Shown here: positions 1 through 9,900 of the stretch, in pieces | Position numbering within the stretch: position 1 is the first letter of the stretch | How the letters are laid out: each line of letters starts with the position of its first letter | NCBI GenBank assembly: GCA_003184365.1 | Contig: NKYR01000035.1 | Coordinates: forward strand, 62,001 to 126,000 | DNA: 64,000 bases | DNA from: Evernia prunastri | Lineage: Eukaryota > Ascomycota > Lecanoromycetes > Lecanorales > Parmeliaceae | Direction: 5' to 3' | Notes under the pieces: model-generated | Told to the model about the DNA's origin: nothing | The model's input: only the letters and a program-made list of their open reading frames with translations | The model's database searches: none | Position numbers and translations under genes: made by a program

Positions 1-708
1 ACCCGAGCGGTTGCCCGAGCCCCATGCAGGCGAATCCTACATTGCGTCTCTTACCGCTGGGAATAGCATTGGTAAGTATACCTACAGAGGTGGGCAAACA
101 GAGAGCCACTGCTATTCCTTGCATGGCGCGGAACATAATCAACTCGATTCCCGTGCGAGCAAGCCCACATGCGAGTATGAAGCAGGCGAGGAGGAAGCAT
201 CCAGTGAGAAAGATTGGGCGGCTACCGACAACGTCGGCGACGGCCCCCGCGACTAGCAGACATGAACCGCTTGTTAATCTGTGTACCCTTGTCAACGGTC
301 CAACACGTCTGGCAAAGGGGAGATTGAGGGAGATAGGGGCACCCACCCGTAGACGGACAAAGGCCTAGTAATGTTCATTAGCGTCGAGCCCATAGTGGTA
401 ACGAGACAGGGTTATATCGATGATGCTGCTCACGTGCCATGGACACCGTTTGCTTACCAGTAGTACAGCTGTGGCTTGATGTCCAAATCAGACGCCATAC
501 GTGGGACGGACACGGTCATTAAACCGGTGCTGATGCTTGTCAGGAAAGTGACGGACGTTAATTGCATGATAACGATGAAAGCCCGACTTGGTCGCAATTC
601 CAGTTGATTTGTGGGTGCTGGTGGAGTTGGCTCGGTGTCTCGGTCCGCACGATCTGCGGACGTGGGTTGAATATTCTGGAGCTCTACCGAGACTACCGCG
701 TGTGACAT
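1..708 (-). CDS. MFS transporter, 5' part (runs off the left edge)
   Basis: N-terminal part of a major facilitator superfamily multidrug/drug-H+ type transporter of the plasma or vacuolar membrane. The ATG is at 708. Read as three exons: 708-458, 364-347 and 278-1, continuing outside the window. Exon 1 gives a Pro/Thr-rich cytosolic tail and TM1 ending in DLDIKPQLYYW. The 18-nt exon 2 adds PLSVYG, and exon 3 continues LTSGSCLLVAGAVADVVGS, with the G-x-x-A-D-x-x-G-S-R loop typical between TM2 and TM3, then further TM helices (FLTGCFLLACFILACGLAR). The two introns (93 and 68 nt) have GTAAGC/TAG and GTGGGT/CAG ends and keep frame. The family is clear, but substrate cannot be told. It lies next to the EgtB-like gene on the same strand, with a transposable element between them. 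Confidence 0.82.
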
Positions 709-973
709 CGTGCGTTACTTTTTCACTCACGGAAGATCAGACGGGGTGGGCGCCTGAAAGGAGGCGGCAGGGTATAGCAAGAGCCTTGCTGCCAGGGTAC
801 CAGGCAAAGCTAAAAGAAAAATCCGGACTGAGGGGGTATGGGAGACTGCAAGTGAACGAGAATAGCATAGAAACACGAGGACGGTGTGAGAGGAGGAATG
901 GGTGGTCAAGACATGTATTGATTGCGTGGATATGAGATAGTCAAAAGGAAGGTTGGAAAGGCTCCTAGGGCTA

Positions 974-1444
974 TTGTGAAGTGCAAATTAAATAAGAATG
1001 CTTGGCAAAATTCATCGCGCCCTCCCTCCAATCTGCGGAAAAAGAGAGAAAAACTTGTAAAAAAATCGACTTTCTCTTATCTGAAATCTTAAACACTATT
1101 TATCAATAAATTTGATATATATAAAAGTTATTCTAAATCATTAATTCTAATGACTTTTTTTTTCGGATTTTCTTTAAATGAATTTTTCTTTCTTACTATA
1201 ATTTTATATGTAGATTTTTGAAAAATAAAAAATATAGTAAAAAGCATTTTGAGAAAAAAAACTTGATGGAATAAATAATTTAAAATATTTTTAATATGGA
1301 TAGTATTATTAAATAGTATATTTCAAAAGTTTGAGTTAAGAAAAAGTCGATATTTTACGATATTTTGGATCTCTTTTCACTGATTTTCGGAGGGGGGGCG
1401 CGATGAATTTTGCCAAGCATTCTTATTTAATTTGCACTTCACAA
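974..1444. mobile_element. MITE-like element with 56-bp inverted ends and TA duplication
   Basis: A 471-bp AT-rich segment is bounded by near-perfect inverted repeats, 974-1029 and 1389-1444. The ends start TTGTGAAGTGCAAA, and the arms differ at one position (CCCTCCCTCC against CCCCCCCTCC). A TA dinucleotide flanks each end (972-973 and 1445-1446), the usual target duplication of Tc1/mariner-type elements. There is no transposase ORF, so it would be non-autonomous. The interior is far more AT-rich than its surroundings. It sits about 265 bp upstream of the MFS start codon. The 709-973 stretch between them holds no gene. Confidence 0.85.
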
Positions 1445-1655
1445 TAGGGCTTCAGTACTATCGGGTTCCAAAAGGTCCCCGATAATGTCGTCGCATAAGG
1501 TAGGTACGCTGAAGATATCTGATCTAGGTACCCCTACTAAACTTCAGAAACCTGCGACCCGTCTGTTCGGGTTACAGTATACTTTAGCATATACTATCCC
1601 AAAGCGATAGCAGATACTGAAAGCCCCACTCTATCTCGGATCATGCTACGCTCAG

Positions 1656-1763
1656 TATCCCCTCGTGAGGTAGTAAGTCACATCCTACCCCGAATCGTGC
1701 CGAGATACGCTATCCGGGTAGTCCTGGGGTAGAGTGTGATTTACTACCCTTCACGAGGGGATA
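1656..1763. repeat. imperfect inverted repeat (hairpin), 36-38 bp arms
   Basis: The arm 1656-1691 (TATCCCCTCGTGAGG... to ...CTACCCC) reappears as its reverse complement at 1726-1763 with a few mismatches and a 2-nt length difference. The loop is about 34 nt. It could be a remnant of another short inverted-repeat element or a structured RNA/terminator. No gene overlaps it. Confidence 0.6.
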
Positions 1764-2381
1764 TGGTGATCACTTTGTGGACTGAAAGTATTCGAGATTT
1801 TCCCATCTCCAATGAAGTCTCTACTTATGCTGAACTTATTCAGCCTGCCTCTAACAAGTCGGATTTTATCCACCTCTGCCGAACCTTTGTCTACCCCCGT
1901 CGAGCTATACCTTTGTTATTGTCTTATCGTCTCTTTCTCACCCTTGTTGTGTTGCTTATGAGTACATATTCGCGGTAGCTTACCCTAGTAACTGCATGAA
2001 AAATGCCTCACACCCTCTTGACCGGGTCATCTCGCTTATCCCGACGGCATCCTGTCACGCCCTTGTCTTCAAGCACGTGGGGATCCCCGTGGTGGATATG
2101 TAACTTGCCCACCAATGGCATCTATTTCCTTATACGTAATCATATCCAACACCTATCAATCACGGAAATGGTTACCCCGCCAGTAACATGCAATACTTCT
2201 CATACGGATGAAAATGGGCCAACTCTACGCGAGTTTGAATGCGGTGGAAAAATAAATTGTGCTGCCGCGGAAATGAGGAGTTGATGATCTTTATCAATTC
2301 AGCCGAGAGTCAAGCTGTAGCTGATGCCTCAAGTAATACATACGTTTCGCCAAACAGATCATCAGCGCGCTACAAGGAGGT
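1764..2381. other. gene-free stretch
   Basis: Only short unlinked ORFs without recognisable domains are seen. This is the 3' flank of the EgtB-like gene that ends at 2382. Confidence 0.5.
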
Positions 2382-4076
2382 TCAGAGGTCGCGGACGAGT
2401 CTGACCGTAACCCAAGGGTACAAATAGTTCAATTGCCACCAGTTGATGCTTTCTCACGTCAGCAATACTCCATGCCTCTTGGAAAAGAAATGATTTACAA
2501 GCTCTTACGACCAGTTATACGAGGATGCGTTGCCCAAGATCCCCCAACCACAATATTGTGTTTGCCGTCCATGAAATCAGCTTGACTGATCGTGAGCAGT
2601 TGCACATATGCTAAGCTCCGAGACAAACATACCTGTATACCCAGGATAGATGTCCATGGGCTTAAAGTTCTCAAATGGCTCCAGGAGAGCGCTAGTCCAC
2701 TCCCAAGCGCCGCCCATGTCGCCCAGCCCAGAGAGCCTGTTTCCGTTTTGCGTGACTGGCATCGGATGGAAATTCTGAAGTCCAGCGTTGCAGCCTGTTA
2801 GATCGACGAAGACTTCCCCTGGGTCAGGCCCATGCCATTCCTGACCCGGTTGCTTTATCCCGTTCCTTGCGTGTTTCTGCTGTTCGACCAAGTGGTAAAT
2901 GCTGCGCACTTCGTTGAATGCTGGAATACGGCATCCAGCCCACTTGGCGTACCCGGCCAGCTCGTTGTACGAAGCCATCACAGGCCAATCGGCGGCAAGA
3001 TGGAGGGAAACAGGACCGTAGACTGTCTTAACGAAGATACTGCTGAAGAATGAGCTTGACTTGGCGTCAGCTTCATCCTTGCCCTGTATCCCGACCGACT
3101 TCGAAGTCCAGGTGATTGGAACAGAGCCACGAGTCTGGACAAGATATGCAGCATATTCGCCATTGCTGACCGGACGAGCTTGTGCTTCAAATGCCGGCAC
3201 ATCCACCTGGTACGGGGGCCTCTCATTATCCCAGGCAAAGAAACGATCAGGCCCTTCATCATTCTCCGGATCAAAATAGCCATGAGTAACCCGGCTTGCC
3301 GGCACCTTGAACCATTTGTTCTCGACCCTCTCCGCCAAAGCGTGTCTGGCTAATTTTTGAAAATCAGGTGCGGGCCCTGGAGGTGCGAGCACTCGATCAC
3401 TTTGCAAGAGCATGTAAAGAAAAGTTTCCAGATGCAAGCCCGTTGACGCGTTTTAGCATTTTTCTATGAATCAAAACGAGCCAAGTAAAGGATGAATCTA
3501 CTCACCTTCATGCTCAAACCCAATCCACAGAGCTCTCCCCACTTTACGGTCCAACCACGCTCTTTTGGTTTCGTAGAGTCCGATTATTCTATCACAGACC
3601 TGTGTACGAAAGGACAGAATCTCTTCAACGGCTGGCCATTCACTGGGAAGTTCACTGTGGTCGTGACAAATCTCTGGGTTGTCAACATCTGGATCAATGC
3701 CTCGTTCGAAGATGAGAGAATAATAGCCAGGTTCCGTGGGCCCATCGTTGGTGGCTCGGGTAAGATGTATGTCCTCGCTAGAATCTCAGTGAGCGATTGC
3801 TCTCCACGGTACATATAACGGTTCGTACAAGGTCGGAATATGTCCAAGGTAGAAGAGCAGAGGGTTGCGCAGCGGGATAGGCTTCTCCATCAACGCCTCC
3901 CGGGGGATCATCTTTGTGGTCACCATATCCCAGGCTTCCCAAAGCTTTTTCCATTCATCCAAGCTTGGGACTGGCTTTGGTGCGTATTGACGAGGGTGCA
4001 AAGGAAACGCGAATTTACTGGTGAAAGGCATGGCGTAAGGCGAGGCTGTAGGGTTGATTGATGCTGAGACCGTCAT
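2382..4076 (-). CDS. EgtB/Egt1-like nonheme iron sulfoxide synthase (DinB + FGE-sulfatase), no methyltransferase domain
   Basis: Resembles the C-terminal two thirds of fungal Egt1, which joins hercynine to a sulfur donor in ergothioneine synthesis. Exons are 4076-3829, 3777-3506, about 3439-2633, 2580-2499 and 2448-2382, giving about 491 aa. The DinB-like part carries LGHIPTFEDIHLTRAT and the iron motif H-x3-H-x-E (HEGLHLE). The FGE-sulfatase part carries NFHPMPVTQNGNRLSGLGDM, GGAWEWTS, YPGYTADFMDGKHN and GGSWATHPR, ending NWWQLNYLYPWV...RLVRDL. An in-frame TGA lies six bases before the ATG, so the EgtD-like methyltransferase half of Egt1 is absent. Intron 2 has a good GTGAGT donor, but no AG is found at the frame-correct acceptor (CAACGG near 3440). 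That splice falls inside the iron motif, so the gene may use an odd acceptor or be damaged. The other introns (51, 52 and 50 nt) are normal. Confidence 0.75.
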
Positions 4077-4202
4077 ATATCACCTTCTCCCCGGAGACGG
4101 TGAACGTATATTAATAGCAAGCAATCGGGCAAGTCCATGGAGCTAAGCCATGTTCCGCTGATGCCTTGTGTCATGTGTATCTGAGGTGGAGAGTGCATAG
4201 CC

Positions 4203-4891
4203 GATGCAACTGCTCCAAATCATCGCTATCTGAGGTAAGGCAAGCCGGCAGCAAGTACCGCGAATCGTCTACCGCTCGTAAGCAGCCCAGGCCTCTGTCT
4301 CTGCAGCGGCCGTTCGGTAATACTCCACTAAATCATAGCAGCTCACTGGTGGATACTTTTTTATTCTAGAAAAACCGCGCTAATTCGTAGAGAATCTCGT
4401 CCGTATGACGGAGAAGGATATCCAATCAATAGTAGACAATATACTGTCTACTCCGCTTTACCTTCGCCGCCCTTATGCGAGGATCTTCACGGATATTATC
4501 CTCCCAACTCATATGGCTTTTCACCTATTGCGGGGTATCATATGGTGATGTAACTGTTCCAAGTCATCGCTATCTGAGGAAAGCCTTAGGCAAGTCGATA
4601 GCAATTTTCACGAATCGTCTATCGCTCGTAAATAGCCTAGGTCTCTATCTCTGCAGCCGTTATTCGTGAAAGTCTTAAGTATCCACTGGGTCATAGCAAC
4701 TCACTGATAGATACTGCTTTGTCAAGAAAAATACGCTAATCCGTGGAGGAATTTATTCGCATATGCAACAAGGATATCCGATTGATACCAAGTATTGTCT
4801 ACTCCGCTTTACCGCTGTTATGCTAGAACCTTCACGGACATTCTCATCCCCACCCATATGGATTTTCACAAATTGCAAGGTATCATATGAT
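4203..4891. repeat. two-copy tandem repeat, 344-bp period, transition-biased divergence
   Basis: Copy 1 spans about 4203-4546 and copy 2 about 4547-4891. Both start GATGYAACTGYTCCAARTCA and share ATCGCTATCTGAGG, GCGAATCGTCT/ACGAATCGTCT, CTCTGCAG and GTCTACTCCGCTTTACC. Both end at TATCATATGRTGATG. Differences are mainly C in copy 1 to T in copy 2, or G to A, with small indels. No coding potential is seen. It lies directly upstream of the EgtB-like gene. Confidence 0.8.
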
Positions 4892-5309
4892 GATGAAAAT
4901 AGTCTGTGCTCTGCAGAGGCACTGTGATCTGCGTACTCGATTCATGTTTGTTCCACATGTATCCAATCATCACCTAGCTTGACACTAGCTAATGGAGGTT
5001 GCGAAAATTTGACTCTCCTCGTGATATCAAAACCGGGATCCGTGCAGGAAATGCGGGGATGCAAAAGGCTGAGAGATCAGGTCCTGGTAGATTGTAGTGC
5101 TTGTCTTACTGCAAGTTGACATGTGCTTTCTCTGTGAAAGATCATTGGGTCGAAGGGCAATCCACTGACATAAATAGAAGCCGGCAAAACCCCTGAGTCC
5201 TGCTTTGCCATTGCTCCAGCTGCCCAGCAAGACCTACTCCTTATTCTTTCTGCATAAGCCTTTCCGCTTATACCTTCAGCTCCTCACCACTACCTCTTTT
5301 TCAACCACG
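4892..5309. other. gene-free stretch, promoter side of the small SET gene
   Basis: No ORF of interest. The pyrimidine-rich stretch just before 5310 (CTACCTCTTTTTCAACCACG) resembles a fungal 5' leader. Confidence 0.5.
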
Positions 5310-6026
5310 ATGGCGACCGGACCAAAGGACGACCAAACCCAAACCCTCTTACCAGCCTGGGTGAACCCCGACTGGGACCGCCTTCTCGAAGTCAAGACCT
5401 CCGGGGGCTCCTTCCGCTCCCGGGCAGTTTCAAAAGTCGACTTGCCACCCGGGGCCCTCTTCGCTCGCCTCACCGGGATCCATCAGCAGAGCCCGCAAAG
5501 CTACAGCACGACGCAAGCGGGACGCGACCTCCACGTCGAACTCAACAGCAACATCCACTTCACCAACCACTCCTGCGACCCCACCCTCGAATGGCACATG
5601 GACAGATTCGAGATCCGTGTGAAACGGGACCGCCCGTTGAGGAAGGGGGAGATGCTGAGTTTCTTCTACCCCAGCACCGATTGGACATTGGCGCAACCGT
5701 TTGATTGCTGGTGAGTCTATACGTATGTCAGAATGTGATCATCCCACTGTCTACCGCAAGGAGAGTCGCAAAACTATGCCTTGAGAGCATCCGTTATTCT
5801 CTGACATATTTCTTTTCAAAATCTCTACCCAACCAAGGGAGTACTGACACCGGCTTCTTAAAGGTGTGGCGCTGGGGAGGGCAAGTGCTGCGGGCGGATC
5901 GAAGGGGCGGGGAAGATGGACGAGACCGTTTTGAGGCGGTATTGGCTGAATGGATATATCGAGGACTTGCTCGCGGAGCGAAAGGCAGGTGGAGATAGCA
6001 ACGGAGGGAATCAAGCAGCGAAGTAG
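5310..6026 (+). CDS. small SET-domain protein with post-SET cysteines
   Basis: Exons 5310-5710 and 5864-6026 (intron 153 nt, GTGAGT...AAAG) give 187 aa. The SET core is visible: LPPGALFARLTG, then NHSCDPTLEW (the N-H-S-C motif that binds AdoMet), then LSFFYPSTDW and QPFDCWCGAGEGKCCG, which supplies the post-SET cysteines. The family methylates lysines or is catalytically diverged. This member is short, without pre-SET or other domains. The ATG at 5310 (ACCACGATGG) follows the leader well and starts MATGPKDD. An upstream open stretch from about 5205 would begin at a TTG and is not used. The function of such stand-alone SET proteins is unknown. Confidence 0.8.
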
Positions 6027-6901
6027 AATCCATCACCGGCCGATCGATTCAAATGCCTGTTCTGTCACTGAGTCTTCTTCCCGCCGCAGAGGCCTCTTTG
6101 ACAAATTCTTCGACAAGAGGCCGTCTTCCTACGTCAGATTGTATCATTCTCATGTGAATCAGGGGATGAATTAGAAAGTTTTGCGATCCCCGAAAGACAT
6201 AGAAATTCCTTTAATGCATGTTTCTCATGTTCGCGCCGCATGGGCCGAACGATTGATTGATTGATTAAGTCATACTGGACACCCTACGAGTTCCCCCCCA
6301 GGCTTCACAGGCGTCAAAAGCCCAGCCAGAAGAGTCCTCGCTCGAGGGTTGGTAGCAGACAATCGTAGGCACAAGGGGTATTGGTGTGCAACGAGTTTTG
6401 TCACTGACCCTGGGCTCGGCTCGGTGTTCCCCGGCTCGAGATCGATTAGAGTACACAACTGAGCTGAACTGGACTGTCATATGATGCGGAGGACTTTATC
6501 GTGGCTGGGAATAGGGCCCGACGGTCGCGTCGAGATGGGCTCGGGATGTAAAAGAGAAGAAGGGCAGATAACTCGTAGAGCTGGTCAAGGTTGGTACTGA
6601 CAGACAGATAGACAGACAGACAGAAATTGCATTAAATTAGATTATATCATTCCGACCGCGGCCTCCACTTCCATACGAAGATGTGGATAAAACCAGCCAG
6701 GGACGGTTTCCCTAACGCAGCCAAAATAAAAAAAAAAAAAAAAAAAAAAGCGAGTGAAAAAAACAATCCACCGCTGGGTATCTCTAGAAGTAAAGTACCA
6801 GTTTCCCAAAAGTCGTGGGCAAAAAACGCTGATGTAGACCCCCCCCTATATTTCGAAATTCCCCCCCCCTTCGGTATATTCATTAGCACATTACTACCTT
6901 G
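6027..6901. other. intergenic; A-tract and GACA microsatellite
   Basis: No gene. Contains a (GACA)n-like stretch at about 6599-6623, a run of 22 A at 6728-6749 and a C-rich patch near 6839-6870. It is the 3' flank shared by two converging genes. Confidence 0.6.
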
Positions 6902-9900
6902 TCATATCCTTCCTCCTTCAACAACGCTCCTCCCGAGCACCTCTATTTCCCCCGTCGCGTCCACCCTTCGTTTCTCGCACACCCACTTCCCGCCTTCTTC
7001 CCTGTAACTCACACTTTCCGCTCCACTGCTGTTCCTACTGTGGCTCGGGGACCAAGGATTCTTTCCAATCACGGCACTCCTCCTTACCGGTGATGTATTA
7101 TCAGTTGGTGGAGGACTTTGGGGACCCATCGGATGTTGTATGTAGAGGCCCGGTTGTGGGGTCGAGAGCGTTATGGTGGGACTTTCCAGTAAAGGAGAAG
7201 GATCACTGTCGGCTGAGGACGGATGCGCGTTGCTGGAGGAAATGCTGTGCAACGAGGTTGCGAGGTTTTGGTTGCTGCCATTAACAATGTGTCCGTTACT
7301 GTTCGCTGCTTGTAGCGGAGACGTAATAATCATGCCCGGTGGCAGGTAGTTTAGCGGCGAGCCGCTGTTTTGACTATTGTTGCTACTCCGCAAACTACCA
7401 TTGCTGCCGCCCCAAGCTCCACGGCGCAAGTTCTGCAGTGCTTCGAACGACATCTCATCTTCGGGCAGGTCCATCAAGCTTGCTAATTGCGGATTTGACG
7501 GATATTGCGCTGAAAGAGGGTAGCCGTGCATCGCAAGCGAGATGGCAGAGTTGCGGTTGCTCCATTCGCTTCGCTCGGTGATTGGTGTGAGACTGGGATC
7601 CTTGTTTTCACGGCCGCTGTTCATCCTGTGGATACCCTCGAGCACTCGGGGGCCAAAGTAACCACCGTGGACATACTCGGATTCACTGGAACCGGAGGCA
7701 CGGGCGAAGAAACCAAACTCTTGGCCATAGAAGCCGTCATCGTCATTTTCCAGAGCTTCAGCATTAGCAGCTGCGATAATTGGGTCGTCGGCTTCTTCAT
7801 CGTCGAAGCCGATGTGGGCTTCATCAAAAGCAAAATCTTCCCCATCTTCCCCCACACTAGGGCCTGAAAGGTTAATCACAGGCATGGTCATTTGATCATG
7901 ATATGGACGCATCTGCGCCGAAGTATCGAAACCGTCATTCGATTCGTGGGTGCTTGCCATACTGTAGGACCGTTGAAACCTCCCAGCGAGCTCTGCTTGG
8001 TTGGCTGCCAGTGCTAATTGATCATGCAGGCCCAAATTGTCTTGTGTAAGACCGGCAGCCTGGCTAAAGCTTCCACGCGCTGGCTGCTTCAGATCTGTTA
8101 CCGAGTCCATCAATTCAGCCGCAGTGGCCTCATCTTCTAGCGATTCTGGCAGCGTGGACTTTTTGATTTCAGAATTACTCGAGGACTGATTAGCCCCATG
8201 AGATTCTTTTCGTTTTAGTTGGCTTGTCATAAGGTTGTTTGGGTTTTGGAGAGCTGGTAGGGGTTTCAAGTCTCTCAGCGGGAGGCCGTACACTCTGCTC
8301 GTATCGTCATCAAAGACTGATTCATCAAAACCTTGATTTTCATCATCATCAACGTCTTCGATCATTCCATCGTCGAAGTACATATCATCATCATCATCCT
8401 CTTGATACTCATCACGGCTTGGCAGACCAGCCAGATTGCTTTCAGATGCAATCTCTCTTGGTAGAGGCTGGATACTAAAAGCTGGACCACTTGCTGTACC
8501 AGGGACGGATTTCGGACGGGAGTTGTTCTCCTTCGACCAACTCTGAGATACTTCAAGCTGTCGCTGGGCGACTTTCGGCGATAGACTAGAAATCACGAAG
8601 CCATTGGGCTGATTTTGACTGTCGTGTGGCGTGCCCGGCGAAGTGAGACCCGTTCTCACGCGACTGGAGACGCTGTCAAACGAAGATTCTTTTGGTGATA
8701 CGAACTTTGTTTCCATAGATTGTTGTGTAGAGGGCAATTCGAAATCTTCAGCATCAGCGTTAACGCCGGGTATTCTTTCTTCCAAACCGTCGTCATCATT
8801 CACGTCATCATAATCAGCATACTCGTCCTCATCATACGTTTCATTGTCATTCGACAACATACTCTCCCGCTCCTTTCGCTTAGCCTTCTGTTGTCGGTGC
8901 CTCTCTTCCAGCAGTTGCTCCTGAGCTGCGGACCCTACGCCGGCAAGGTCAAAGCTGAAACGAGACGCGTTACTTTTGTAGCGACGTGGAGATCCTGGTC
9001 CATCCAAGTTAGTATCGGAAAGTGAAGTCGATCGAGATCGAGCTTTTGGCGGCGACATAGGCGGAAACGATTTGGAGGATCCTTGGTTTTGAGGGGGATC
9101 TTCTAGTACTTTCTCCAAAAGAGGCCTTGGCGACGGGGAAGAGGTTTTACGGATGGCATCGATACTGTTTGAAATCGTCTGAACGTCCTTTGGGGGCACT
9201 TTCGGAGGTAAGGCACGTGCGAAAGCCGGTAAGGATGATGGATCTAGCTCTGACTGAGACACTTGCAGAGACATCTTGTACATGAATGCTGAGGTACGCC
9301 GCTTGGCAGGACTGTCTAGATCGTCGTGCCATGGCTCTACATTTTCGTCGAAGTTTTCCTTGAAGATAGGAGTGTGCTCTCTCTCGGTGCTGCTGGGGCT
9401 TTCGTCATCTGGGAATGAAGGACCCGGGTTCGGAGAGATTCTCTTTTGGCTTATTTCTGATGACCCTCTTTTTTCTTTGGCTTGTACAATTGGTACACCA
9501 GACTCACTAGACGAGTTTTTGCGGCCTGGTCGAGGAGCGCTGAAGTCGTGAACCACCTTCCCACGTATCCTGGGGTCATAGTCATCCGGCAGGAGCATGC
9601 CAGATGTAGTTTGACTCTGTGAATATGCTTCTTCCACTGCTTGGGATGATCTTCGACGCGCCAGAAGAGACATTGGATTGAGAAGATTGAGCCTAGCCTT
9701 GCCATGGCGATTTTGACTTGCCGTTGGCTGCGCTTGCTGAGCGGGTTTGCTAGGTGGAGGTGGGGCTGGGCGTTGGGGTTCAGGTTCGTGATTGGGAGGC
9801 TTTGGCGGCGGTGGTGGAGGGCGCCGCAAGGGTTCGGGTATGAATGTTTGATATTCTGACTGAGTTCCTAAAGAGTGCCGATGAAGCGGCTCACTGTAAG

